Below, piece after piece: positions 17,757 through 26,210 of a stretch of 64,000 bases of DNA. This stretch comes from CAJFUR01 sp904420575. GTDB lineage: Bacteria; Actinomycetota; Coriobacteriia; Coriobacteriales; Eggerthellaceae. Made by a program: the position numbers and the translations under genes. The stretch spans positions 868,001 to 932,000 of the forward strand of contig OZ221973.1 of NCBI GenBank assembly GCA_965119745.1, given 5' to 3'. The stretch's first letter is position 1; every line of letters begins with the position of its first letter. The notes beneath the pieces are model-generated. The model did no database searches. It was not told the origin of the DNA and saw only the letters and a list, made by a program, of their open reading frames with translations.

Positions 17757-18677
17757 ATGAAAAAGAAGATCATGATCCTGGCCGTGGGCGCCGTGCTTGC
17801 CCTGGGCGCGTTCGCCCTGGCCGGCTGTGCCTCGGGGAATAGCGCCGATTCGGGCCAGGCGGCTGGAGACGCCGCTGCAGCAGATGACGTGTCGCCGTCC
17901 GGCGAGGTTTCGGTGTACTCGCGCGAGGACGGGTCGGGGACCCGTAGCGCGTTCATCGAGCTCATGGGCGTCGAGGAAAAGGACGCGAGCGGCGAGAAGG
18001 TGGATATGACCACGCCCGCGGCAGCCATCACCAACTCCACGTCCGTCATGATGACTTCGGTGGCAGGCGACCCGAACGGCATCGGCTACATATCCTTGGG
18101 TTCCCTGAACGACACGGTGAAGGCCGTCGAGGTCGATGGCGTGGAGGCCACGGCCGAGAACGTGAAGAGCGGCACGTACAAGGTCGCGCGCCCCTTCAAC
18201 ATCGTCACGAAGGACGGCCTGTCCGACGTGGCGCAGGACTTCATTGACTTCATCCTGAGCGCCGACGGCCAGGCCATCGTGGAAGAAGAAGGCTACATTG
18301 CCGTCGAAGACGGTGCTGCCGCCTATGTCGGCTCCGGCGTGTCCGGCAAGATCGTGGTCGCCGGGTCGTCTTCGGTGACGCCCGTCATGGAAAAGCTGGC
18401 CGAGGCCTATCAGGCCATCAACTCCGGCGTGACCATCGAGGTGCAGCAGTCCGACTCCACCACCGGCGTCAACATGGCGACCGAAGGAACCTGCGACATC
18501 GGCATGGCTTCCCGCGAGCTGAAGGACTCCGAGTCCGCCGTGACCGGCACCGTCATCGCCCAGGATGGCATCGCCGTCATAGTGAACAAGGATTCTTCCA
18601 TCAAAGGCCTGACGTCCGACCAGATCAAGTCGATCTACACGGGCGAAATCACGACCTGGGAAGAAGCGTTGGCATAG
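17757..18677 (+). CDS. pstS: Phosphate-binding lipoprotein PstS, circularly permuted
   Basis: This 306-residue lipoprotein (lipobox LAGC, Cys about residue 22) is the extracellular binding part of the phosphate ABC transporter. The order of blocks is unusual. VYSREDGSGTRSAFIELMG, NSTSVMMTSVAGDPNGIGY and FIDFILSADGQAIVEEEGY come first; these normally form the C-terminal half. KIVVAGSSSVTPVMEKLAEA, QQSDSTTGVNMATEGTCDIG and IKSIYTGEITTWEEALA, normally N-terminal, follow. Both phosphate-contacting motifs (SREDGSGTR and GSSSV) are kept, in one uninterrupted frame, so the protein should still bind phosphate. It is the first gene of pstSCAB; pstC starts 2 bases after its stop. Confidence 0.93.
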   Translation: MKKKIMILAVGAVLALGAFALAGCASGNSADSGQAAGDAAAADDVSPSGEVSVYSREDGSGTRSAFIELMGVEEKDASGEKVDMTTPAAAITNSTSVMMTSVAGDPNGIGYISLGSLNDTVKAVEVDGVEATAENVKSGTYKVARPFNIVTKDGLSDVAQDFIDFILSADGQAIVEEEGYIAVEDGAAAYVGSGVSGKIVVAGSSSVTPVMEKLAEAYQAINSGVTIEVQQSDSTTGVNMATEGTCDIGMASRELKDSESAVTGTVIAQDGIAVIVNKDSSIKGLTSDQIKSIYTGEITTWEEALA

Positions 18678-18679
18678 CC

Positions 18680-19540
18680 ATGTCGCGCCTTCGGATAAAA
18701 GAAGGGCTTGCACGGGCGCTGTTCGTGGCGGCTGCGGGGATCTCCCTCCTCGCGGTCGCCCTGATCTGCGTCTTCCTGTTTGCCAACGGCGTGCCGGCCA
18801 TCGCACAGATCGGCCTTCCTGATTTCCTGTTCGGCACCACCTGGCGTCCCGCAAACGACGTCTACGGCATCTTTCCCATGATCGTGGGCAGCGTCTACGT
18901 GACGGCCGGTGCCCTCCTGATCGGCGTGCCCATTGGACTTTTGTGCGCCATCTTCCTGTCGCGGTTCGCACATGCCAAGGTGGCGGCCCTGCTCAAGCCG
19001 GGCGTCGAGCTTTTGGCGGGCATCCCTTCGGTGGTGTACGGATTCTTCGGCCTGGTGGTCATCGTGCCGTTCATCCGCGACAACCTGTCGGGGCGAGGTC
19101 TTTCGCTCTTGGCGGCGTCGGTGCTGCTGGGCATCATGATCCTACCCACCATCGTCACCGTGGCCCAAAGCGCGCTCGACGCGGTGCCGCAAAAGCATTA
19201 CGAAGGGGCGTTGGCTCTGGGCGCCGACCACGAGCGTTCGGTGTTCCGCGTGGTGGTGCCCGCGGCATCGTCGGGCATCATGGCGGGCATCGTGCTGGGC
19301 GTGGGGCGCGCCATCGGCGAGACCATGGCGGTCATCATGGTGGCCGGCAATCAGACCCTCATTCCTGCCAGCATCTTCGAAGGCGTGCGTACCATGACGG
19401 CAAACATCGTGCTGGAGATGGGCTACGCGGCCGACCTGCACCGCGGCGCGCTCATTGCCACCGGCGTGGTCCTATTCGTGTTCATCCTGCTCATCACCAT
19501 GCTGTTCAACGTCATCAGGAAGCGGGGCGAGGCTGCATGA
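18680..19540 (+). CDS. pstC: Phosphate ABC transporter permease PstC
   Basis: This 286-residue inner-membrane permease has six predicted helices and the ABC permease EAA-type loop ALDAVPQKHYEGALALGADHERSVFRVVVP (about residues 167-196). GIPSVVYGFFGLVVIVPFI is the family's conserved membrane motif. With PstA it forms the channel for phosphate passed on by PstS. It begins two bases after pstS and overlaps pstA by four bases (ATGA), showing tight coupling. Confidence 0.96.
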   Translation: MSRLRIKEGLARALFVAAAGISLLAVALICVFLFANGVPAIAQIGLPDFLFGTTWRPANDVYGIFPMIVGSVYVTAGALLIGVPIGLLCAIFLSRFAHAKVAALLKPGVELLAGIPSVVYGFFGLVVIVPFIRDNLSGRGLSLLAASVLLGIMILPTIVTVAQSALDAVPQKHYEGALALGADHERSVFRVVVPAASSGIMAGIVLGVGRAIGETMAVIMVAGNQTLIPASIFEGVRTMTANIVLEMGYAADLHRGALIATGVVLFVFILLITMLFNVIRKRGEAA

Positions 19541-20559
19541 CGCCGAAGTCGACCATCGCGCTGGAGGCAGCCGGCTCTGGCCCTGGCCGCCCCGGCCCTC
19601 GGCTGCCGGGGCCGTGTGAAGGCGTAGCCGGGGACGACCGTCTGGCGGCGCTGTTCGCGGCCGCCGAGGCGCGCCATGCGAAGACGCGCAGGGTCGTGGC
19701 GACCCTGTTGCGGTGGCTCGTGTACGTCGGGGCGTTGCTGACCACGCTGGTATTGCTCTTCCTGGTGGGCTACATCCTGGCGAACGGCGTGCCCTATCTC
19801 ACCCCCAGCCTGTTTGCCTGGGAATACACGTCCGACAACGTGTCGCTCATGCCCGCTCTGGTGAACACGTTGCTTATGGCTGCGTTGGCCCTGCTCATGG
19901 CGGTGCCCGTTGGCGTGGGTTCGGCAATCTATCTGGTGGAATACGCGCCGCGCGGCAACCGCTTCGTGCAGATGGTGCGCATTACCGCCGAAACGCTGCA
20001 GGGAATCCCCTCCATCATCTACGGCCTGTTCGGCATGCTGTTCTTCGTGACGACGCTGAAATGGAACCTTTCGCTTATGGCGGGTGCCTGCACGTTGGCC
20101 ATCATGGTGCTGCCGGTGGTCATGCGCACGACCGAAGAGGCGCTTCTGGCCGTGCCGGACGCCTACCGCGAAGGCGGGTTCGGGCTGGGCGCGGGGCGTT
20201 TGCGCACGGTGTTCCGCTGCGTCATGCCTTCGGCCGTGCCGGGCATCTTGGGCGGCGTCATCCTTGCGCTGGGGCGTTGCGTGGGCGAAGTGGCCGCGCT
20301 CATGTTCACGGCAGGCTCCATCGCCCAGGTGCCCGATTTCATAGGCGGCCTGGCCGAAGGTGGTCTGGCCGGGCTGGGAGCCCACTTCTTCGACTCTGCG
20401 CGCACGCTCGCCGTGCACATGTACGTACTTGCCAGCGAGGGCCTGCACATGAACGAGACGTATGCCACGGCGGTGGTGCTGCTGGTCATGGTGGTGCTGC
20501 TGAACCTGCTGGCCACCTTCGCGGCCAAAAGAATGGAGAAAGGGAACAAGCATGACTAA
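19537..20559 (+). CDS. pstA: Phosphate ABC transporter permease PstA
   Basis: This 340-residue permease partner of PstC has the motif GIPSIIYGLFGMLFFVT and the EAA-type loop ALLAVPDAYREGGFGLGAGRLRTVFRCVMP. It starts in the stop codon of pstC. An N-terminal cytoplasmic extension of about 45 residues, Gly/Pro-rich at first (AAGSGPGRPGPRLPGP), precedes the first helix and is not typical. It overlaps pstB by eight bases. Confidence 0.95.
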   Translation: MTPKSTIALEAAGSGPGRPGPRLPGPCEGVAGDDRLAALFAAAEARHAKTRRVVATLLRWLVYVGALLTTLVLLFLVGYILANGVPYLTPSLFAWEYTSDNVSLMPALVNTLLMAALALLMAVPVGVGSAIYLVEYAPRGNRFVQMVRITAETLQGIPSIIYGLFGMLFFVTTLKWNLSLMAGACTLAIMVLPVVMRTTEEALLAVPDAYREGGFGLGAGRLRTVFRCVMPSAVPGILGGVILALGRCVGEVAALMFTAGSIAQVPDFIGGLAEGGLAGLGAHFFDSARTLAVHMYVLASEGLHMNETYATAVVLLVMVVLLNLLATFAAKRMEKGNKHD

Positions 20560-21553
20560 CGCTACGACGGATGCTCCGGTGAAGGAGAAACGCCCGGCTG
20601 CGACGGCGAAGGGAAAGCGCCCGGGTGCAGTGAGGTCGCTGCCTTGGATTGCGGCGTCGGCCGAAGCGCCTGTGGCTCGGCCTTGGGCAGAGGTGCCGTC
20701 CGACGTGTCTGCGGGTGCGCCCGGCCGCGGAATCGCCTGCACCGTTGCAACGGCACCTGCGCGGGTGCCTGCGCCTGATTCCACCCCGATGCCCTCAGAG
20801 GCACCATCGAAGATGGCCGTGTACGGCCTGAACCTGTACTACAAGGACTTCCATGCCCTGAAGAACATCGATCTGGAGTTTCCGACGAACCAGGTGACGG
20901 CGCTCATCGGCCCGTCGGGATGTGGCAAGTCCACGTTGCTGAAAAGCCTCAACCGCATGAACGATCTGGTGGAAGGGTGCCGCATCGAAGGCAGGATCAC
21001 GCTGGACGACGTTGACGCGTACCGCTCCGTAGACGTGAACAACCTGCGCCGGCGCGTGGGCATGGTGTTCCAGCAGCCCAATCCGTTTCCCATGAGCGTG
21101 TACGACAACGTGGCGTTCGGTCCGCGCACGCACGGCATCAAGAAGCGCGCCGACCTGGACGAGATCGTCGAGCGGAGCCTGCGCGATGCCGCCATCTGGG
21201 ACGAGCTGAAGGACCGCCTGAAGAAGAACGCCTTGGGGCTTTCGGGCGGACAACAGCAGCGCCTCTGCATCGCGCGCGCTCTGGCCGTGCGTCCCGAGGT
21301 GTTGCTGCTCGACGAATCCACCAGCGCGCTCGACCCCATCTCCACGGCCAAGATCGAAGAGCTGGTGGGCGAGCTCAAGCAGAAATACACCGTCGTCATG
21401 GTGACGCACAACATGTTGCAGGCGCTACGCGTGTCCGACAAGACCGCCTTTTTCCTGTTGGGCGAAATGGTGGAAGCCGGCACGACCGACGACGTCTTCA
21501 CGAACCCCCGCGACCCTCGTACCGCCGACTACGTTGCCGGGCGGTTCGGATAA
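20552..21553 (+). CDS. pstB: Phosphate ABC transporter ATP-binding protein PstB with long N-terminal extension
   Basis: The ATPase core is complete: Walker A GPSGCGKST, Q-loop VFQQPNPFPMSVYDNV, signature LSGGQQQR, Walker B VLLLDESTSALD and switch histidine VMVTHNM. It powers phosphate import. At 333 residues it exceeds the usual about 250 because of an about 87-residue Ala/Pro/Arg-rich N-terminus before MAVYGLNLYYKDFHALKN. Internal ATG 20813 could produce the standard protein. Walker B reads DES instead of the more common DEP. No phoU follows; a PhoP/PhoR-type pair does. Confidence 0.95.
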   Translation: MTNATTDAPVKEKRPAATAKGKRPGAVRSLPWIAASAEAPVARPWAEVPSDVSAGAPGRGIACTVATAPARVPAPDSTPMPSEAPSKMAVYGLNLYYKDFHALKNIDLEFPTNQVTALIGPSGCGKSTLLKSLNRMNDLVEGCRIEGRITLDDVDAYRSVDVNNLRRRVGMVFQQPNPFPMSVYDNVAFGPRTHGIKKRADLDEIVERSLRDAAIWDELKDRLKKNALGLSGGQQQRLCIARALAVRPEVLLLDESTSALDPISTAKIEELVGELKQKYTVVMVTHNMLQALRVSDKTAFFLLGEMVEAGTTDDVFTNPRDPRTADYVAGRFG

Positions 21554-21741
21554 GCCGGTGCGATGCAGGCGGTCCATTGCAAGCGGCAGGGCAATGCGGC
21601 ACGGTCGGGCGATGCAGATGGCGAAAAGGCGATGAGGCACGGGCTGCCGACAACTTTTACGCAAATTTGACCTTGCCGCCCGGGCATAGCTTTCCCGCTG
21701 TTTTACAATAGGCCGAGACGACAAAGCTGAACGGAAGCGAC

Positions 21742-22440
21742 GTGCCTGTGATCTACTACGTTGAAGACGACACCAACATTCGCGACCTGACCGTGTATGC
21801 CCTTCGTCAGGCGGGCTACGAAGCGAAGGGGTTCGCAAACGCCGGCGACTTCTTCGCTGCGTGCAAGGAACACGTGCCCGAACTGGTGCTGCTCGACATC
21901 ATGCTGCCCGAAGTGGACGGCTTGGAAATTCTACATGTGCTGCGCGAGGATGCGGCCATGAAGCACGTGCCGATCATGATGCTGACGGCGAAGGGCACCG
22001 AATACGACACGGTCTGCGGGTTGGATGCCGGCGCCGACGACTACCTGGCGAAGCCGTTCGGCATGATGGAGCTGGTCTCGCGCGTGAACGCCCTGCTGCG
22101 TCGCGCGTCGGCCCCGTCGGCGGCGGTGGACGACCAGCTGACCTGTGGCCCCATCACGCTTGTGGCCTCGGCGCATACGGTGCATGTCGATGGCGTGCCG
22201 GTGACGCTCACGCTGAAGGAGTTCGACCTGCTGCAAGCGCTCATGCAGAACGCGGGTCACGTGCTGTCGCGCAGCCAGCTGCTGGAAGACGTGTGGGGCA
22301 TCACGTACGTCGGCGAAACGCGTACGGTAGACGTGCATATCCAGACGTTGCGGCAAAAGCTGGCTGCGGCGTGTGGAGGGTCCGATGCCTGGATCCACAC
22401 GGTGCGCGGCGTCGGCTACTGCGCCAAGCAGCCATCATGA
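21742..22440 (+). CDS. PhoP/PhoB-type response regulator (OmpR family)
   Basis: A 232-residue regulator has a receiver domain (acidic pair at VEDD, phospho-acceptor Asp in LLDIMLPEVDG, Thr/Lys switch MLTAKG and LAKPFG) and a C-terminal winged helix (LTLKEFDLLQALMQNAGHVL, RTVDVHIQTLRQKL). Its position behind pstSCAB and before a histidine kinase argues that it controls phosphate starvation genes. A Pho-box-like repeat lies upstream of both this gene and pstS, which would give feedback. The start is GTG at 21742 with GGAAG upstream. The assignment to PhoP rests on context. Confidence 0.92.
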   Translation: MPVIYYVEDDTNIRDLTVYALRQAGYEAKGFANAGDFFAACKEHVPELVLLDIMLPEVDGLEILHVLREDAAMKHVPIMMLTAKGTEYDTVCGLDAGADDYLAKPFGMMELVSRVNALLRRASAPSAAVDDQLTCGPITLVASAHTVHVDGVPVTLTLKEFDLLQALMQNAGHVLSRSQLLEDVWGITYVGETRTVDVHIQTLRQKLAAACGGSDAWIHTVRGVGYCAKQPS

Positions 22441-22492
22441 CCTCCCGAACGACAGCAACCCCTGCATCTGCCGCACCAGGCGGTGCTGCCGC

Positions 22493-24040
22493 ATGAGTCC
22501 CACGCACTTCCGCGTCAAGAGCCTGTCGGGCAAGATCTTCTCGAGCGTGCTCGTGTTCGCCTTCGCCCTTGTCTTGGCGTTCGGCGTGGCCATGACGTCC
22601 ATCTATTACTATTCCTACGAGCGGGATGCCGAAGCCAAGCTGTCTGCATTGGCGCACGACGCGGCGGCCTATTTGAACGCGACGCCCTCCGCGGACAACG
22701 TGCCGGCGCTGGAAGAGCAGTTCGCTGGCCTGGTGCGGTACACGCTTATCGCGCAGGACGGCGCAGTCCTGTTCGACAGCGCAGCCGACGAGGGCATCAT
22801 GGAGAACCATGGCGAACGACCCGAGGTGCTCAAGGCCGAAGCAGAAGGTGCGGGTGCGGTGGTGCGCTACTCCGAAACCCTCAAGACCGACACGGTGTAT
22901 GCCGCCGTGAAATTGCAGGACGGCAGCGTCATCCGCCTTTCGGAAACGCGCGAGAGCCTGCTCGCGTTTTTGGGCAGCATGATGGCGCCCATCCTGGCGG
23001 CGCTCGTGGTGGTGGCGGTGCTGGTGTTCCTGTTGTCCAAAACGCTCACGCAGCGCATCATGAAGCCCATCGATGCGCTCAACTTCGCCGACCCGTTGGA
23101 AAACGAGATATACGAGGAAATGGACCCGCTGCTGGAACGTATCGACGAACAGCAGAAGCTGCTCAAGCAACAGAACAAGGAACTGGCGCTGGCCGAGAAC
23201 CTGCGCCGCGATTTTTCCAGCAACGTGAGCCATGAGATGAAGACGCCGTTGCAGGTGATCTCGGGCTACGCGGAGCTCATGAAGAATGACCTGGTAGAAC
23301 CCTCCGACCGCCAGAAATTTGCAGCGCTCATCTACGAGGAAGCCCAGGCCATGCGTTCCCTCATCAACGACGTTCTCACGCTGTCACGTCTGGACGAGAC
23401 GACCTACGACGCCGAAGCCGCCACGCCCATCGACGTGCGTGCCGTGGCCGAACGCGTGGCGGGGCGGCTCGCCAGCTTCGCCTCGAAGCAGGGCGTGGAA
23501 GTGCAGGTCGAAGGCGAACGCGCCTGCATCTCCGGCAGCGCGACGCTGGTGGAGGAGATGCTGTACAACCTCATCGAGAACGGCATCCGCTACAATCACG
23601 AAGGCGGCCAGGTGGTGATGGCGGTGTCGGTGGAGGAAGGCGCACCGGATGGATCGTCGGCGCCGAGCGGTGCGCCCGCGGCAGGGGGTTCTGCCGCCTG
23701 TATGCCGGAATCCGACGATGCCGTCGAAAGCGGGAGAAAAATGGCCAGCCGTACGATGGCTTCCGGCGCGGCTGCGCGGCCGGACAGCACGTCTGCAAGT
23801 GCTGCGCGCCATGTGGTGGTGCGGGTGAGCGACACGGGCCCCGGCATTCCCGCCGACATGCAGGACAAGGTGTTCGAGCGTTTCTTCCGTGTGGACAAAA
23901 GCCGTTCGAAGGAAACAGGCGGCACCGGCCTGGGCCTTGCGATTGTGAAGCATGCCGTGCTCTACCACAACGGCACGATAGAAGTGGAAAGCGAAGAAGG
24001 CCAAGGAACCACGTTCGTTCTACGGCTGCCAAAGGTTTAA
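22493..24040 (+). CDS. PhoR-type membrane sensor histidine kinase
   Basis: This 515-residue kinase has two membrane helices (about residues 14-38 and 160-185) around an extracytoplasmic domain. HisKA follows (phospho-accepting His in FSSNVSHEMKTPLQVISGY), then HATPase (NLIENGIRYN, DTGPGIP, GTGLGLAIVKH). It begins 53 bases after the response regulator and should phosphorylate it. Between the N box and the G1 box the ATPase domain carries an about 55-residue Ser/Ala/Gly-rich insertion (APDGSSAPSGAPAAGGSAAC and on), which would loop out near the ATP lid. Phosphate sensing is inferred from the neighbours only. Confidence 0.92.
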   Translation: MSPTHFRVKSLSGKIFSSVLVFAFALVLAFGVAMTSIYYYSYERDAEAKLSALAHDAAAYLNATPSADNVPALEEQFAGLVRYTLIAQDGAVLFDSAADEGIMENHGERPEVLKAEAEGAGAVVRYSETLKTDTVYAAVKLQDGSVIRLSETRESLLAFLGSMMAPILAALVVVAVLVFLLSKTLTQRIMKPIDALNFADPLENEIYEEMDPLLERIDEQQKLLKQQNKELALAENLRRDFSSNVSHEMKTPLQVISGYAELMKNDLVEPSDRQKFAALIYEEAQAMRSLINDVLTLSRLDETTYDAEAATPIDVRAVAERVAGRLASFASKQGVEVQVEGERACISGSATLVEEMLYNLIENGIRYNHEGGQVVMAVSVEEGAPDGSSAPSGAPAAGGSAACMPESDDAVESGRKMASRTMASGAAARPDSTSASAARHVVVRVSDTGPGIPADMQDKVFERFFRVDKSRSKETGGTGLGLAIVKHAVLYHNGTIEVESEEGQGTTFVLRLPKV

Positions 24041-24048
24041 CCGCTCCG

Positions 24049-24287
24049 TCAGGAGTGACGGTCGTTGTTTGGCTCTTTGAACGTTGCGAAGAATTCGAAA
24101 AGCGTCATTCCCAAACCTTTGACGATTCTTTCAAGCTTGTCCAGGCTGGATTGATGTTGTCCGCTTCGATCTTGCCAAGATAAGAGCGCTCGACGCCGAC
24201 CATGAAGGAAAGCGTGGTCTGAGACAGCCCCTTTTCTTTGCGTATGGCTTGCACTTGTCTGCTTGTGATCTCGCGTGCGCTTTTCAT
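24049..24287 (-). pseudogene. XRE-family HTH regulator broken by a one-base frameshift
   Basis: Two frames together encode one HTH protein. The first part reads ITSRQVQAIRKEKGLSQTTL, then FMVGVERSYLGKIEADNINP. A different frame continues SLDKLERIVKGLGMTLFEFFATF. In intact relatives the joint reads NINPSLDKL; here AATCCAGCCTGG lacks one base of the Pro codon, near 24147-24149. The result is a truncated protein missing the last helix. It lies at the left edge of the AT-richer molybdoenzyme island. A sequencing error would also explain it. Confidence 0.75.
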
Positions 24288-24305
24288 GCTGCAAGCGTAT
24301 CGCAA

Positions 24306-24411
24306 TTGCAGGATAATGCCGGGTTATATAATGCCCTCAATGGTTTCTGCTAAAATTGAGCGAAGCCTGATATCAGCAACAATTAAATGCGGAATGAAAT
24401 GGGGGTGCCGC
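24306..24411 (+). promoter_or_regulatory. Candidate promoter of the PucR/CdaR-type regulator
   Basis: A perfect -10 TATAAT at 24327-24332 is preceded by TTGCAG at 24306-24311, but the 15-base spacer is short. A leader of about 75 bases leads to the ATG at 24412. Confidence 0.4.
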
Positions 24412-25986
24412 ATGAAAATAAACCTGGATATCCTTGCAGACGAACTAGGCGAATTCGATCCCGCTTCCTTCAACAAGAATCCGCTTGACCTAGATTTGAA
24501 CAGGTTCGACATATACAAAGGCCAGAAAACACTCTCGAGCGACTGTCTTTACATAATCGAAGCGGAAGATCTGAGTCTCGAATTGGTGTCGTTGACCGAC
24601 GCGCATTGGCTTTGTTTGGGTGATATGAGCAATTTCCTGTTGGAGTATCGAAGCAGCAGCATACTCGTTTTGCCTCGTGCAAGGCTTTCGTCGAGTTTGT
24701 ATCCACTGTTGAGTTCAATTTTTGCATCGTATAGCGACTGGGGCGACCGTGTTTTGTCGATAGGCCTAAGAAATGACGGAATTCGAGAGCTGTTCAACAG
24801 CGGCATCCTCGAAGAGAAGTTTAAGAATCCTATTCTGATGCAAAATCCCAAAGGTTTGTACGGCGTTTCATGTGGCACGCTTCCCGACGATTTTGACAAC
24901 GAGAATTGGATTGAGCTTGAAAACAGGAAGACTGCAGGCTTCGAGAAAGACCATACGGAGGACCTAAAAGAAAAGCAAATGAAAGAATCACTCGTTGACC
25001 CGTATATCTCGGAAAGCACCCATCGGTATCGTTTTTTAACGACCAACACTATCATAGATGGTTCATGTCAAGGGAAACTTACGCACTGCGACGCCTATAG
25101 GCCATTCACTTCGGGATACAAGGCTTTGGCCAAATGGTTCAATTCGGTCTTTACTGCCATTGTGAAAAGAAACATCAACGACGGAATTGTGGGGCAAAGC
25201 GACAACAACGTATTCATCGAGCTTTTGGGCTCATGGCATACAGACAAAGAGTGGCTTGAATATCAGCTGCGATCAATGAGTTGGGAGAGATATCAGCCGG
25301 CATTTCTCATTGTGATAAGGTTGTCTGGCGCATCGGCTAAGCTGAATGATAGCTGCTCGCGCGCAATACGGGGACGTCTTGAATCTCTGTTTCCCGGCGA
25401 ACATTTCTTTGAGTACAAAAACGACGTGCTTGCCATCGTGCGTCACCATAGGTGTCTTTACGATGCAGAAGAAATCAAGGTGCATCTGACGAAGACATTT
25501 GCGGATGAAGACGTAATATGTGCAGTGAGTTTGACGTTCTATGACATAGGAAGAATTCGTTCTTTTTATAAGCAGTGCTTATTTCTTCTGGAAAGCGGAC
25601 GTGCAGAAAACAGCTCGCAAGTTCGTTTTTATGGAAATGCATTTTTCAAACATTTTATCAATGAATACAACATTGATAGAAATTTTGCTTGGCTCATCAA
25701 TCCCAAAATAGATTTGCTCAGAGTGTATGACGATCAACATAATACCAAGTTGGTAGAATGCCTCAAAACCTATATAGAATGCGGCTTCAGCAAAAAGCGG
25801 ACAGCCCAGAAGTTGTCGATTCATTACAATACCTTGACGTACCGATTGGGAAGAATTAAAGAGATCGCCATGATCGACTTGGAAGGCAATGATCGATTCT
25901 TGGACGACGAACTCTTCCATATTCTGCTGTCCGCGAAGCTGATAGAAGAAGACTTCAGAGACCAATTACCAGATGGGGCGCTTTAA
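24412..25986 (+). CDS. PucR/CdaR-type transcriptional regulator
   Basis: This 524-residue protein has the C-terminal PucR helix-turn-helix (LVECLKTYIECGFSKKRTAQKLSIHYNTLTYRLGRIKEI, about residues 440-480), typical of regulators of catabolic genes. The large N-terminal part has no signature I can name; the middle resembles the GGDEF-like fold of the CdaR family. It is encoded just upstream of and in the same direction as the second molybdoenzyme operon, and most likely controls it in response to its substrate. Codon use and base composition are clearly more AT-rich than in the pst genes to the left, as for the whole stretch to 31953, which suggests acquisition by transfer. Confidence 0.8.
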   Translation: MKINLDILADELGEFDPASFNKNPLDLDLNRFDIYKGQKTLSSDCLYIIEAEDLSLELVSLTDAHWLCLGDMSNFLLEYRSSSILVLPRARLSSSLYPLLSSIFASYSDWGDRVLSIGLRNDGIRELFNSGILEEKFKNPILMQNPKGLYGVSCGTLPDDFDNENWIELENRKTAGFEKDHTEDLKEKQMKESLVDPYISESTHRYRFLTTNTIIDGSCQGKLTHCDAYRPFTSGYKALAKWFNSVFTAIVKRNINDGIVGQSDNNVFIELLGSWHTDKEWLEYQLRSMSWERYQPAFLIVIRLSGASAKLNDSCSRAIRGRLESLFPGEHFFEYKNDVLAIVRHHRCLYDAEEIKVHLTKTFADEDVICAVSLTFYDIGRIRSFYKQCLFLLESGRAENSSQVRFYGNAFFKHFINEYNIDRNFAWLINPKIDLLRVYDDQHNTKLVECLKTYIECGFSKKRTAQKLSIHYNTLTYRLGRIKEIAMIDLEGNDRFLDDELFHILLSAKLIEEDFRDQLPDGAL

Positions 25987-26210
25987 CCGAGCGCGTTTTG
26001 CGAATCGTATACTGTTTTCTTTCCTGGAAGTTGACGTCCGGCGCTCATTGCCGTTGCGGCCACGAATCATAACAGCCTGCCCCAAAGGGTATTCAACTTG
26101 TAATTAATTTACAAATTCTGCGCTTGATTTTTGCGAAGTAACAACATGGAGCTTTCTTTGGATGAGTCCAATACTTGAATCAGGTTGTTGGCGTCAACAA
26201 AGGAGGTTCT
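25987..26210 (+). promoter_or_regulatory. Control region of the second molybdoenzyme operon, with a palindrome
   Basis: A 17-base palindrome TTGTAATTAATTTACAA (arms TTGTAA/TTACAA) lies at 26098-26114, about 97 bases before the first start codon. It is the best operator candidate for the regulator encoded upstream. AAAGGAGG at 26199-26206 is a near-perfect ribosome site for the following small gene. Confidence 0.5.

Noticed and set aside
17757..18677. Swapped halves of PstS as an assembly artefact
   Set aside because: The frame, the lipobox, the ribosome site and the two-base link to pstC are all intact, and the joint between halves is smooth. A misassembly would be expected to break the frame.
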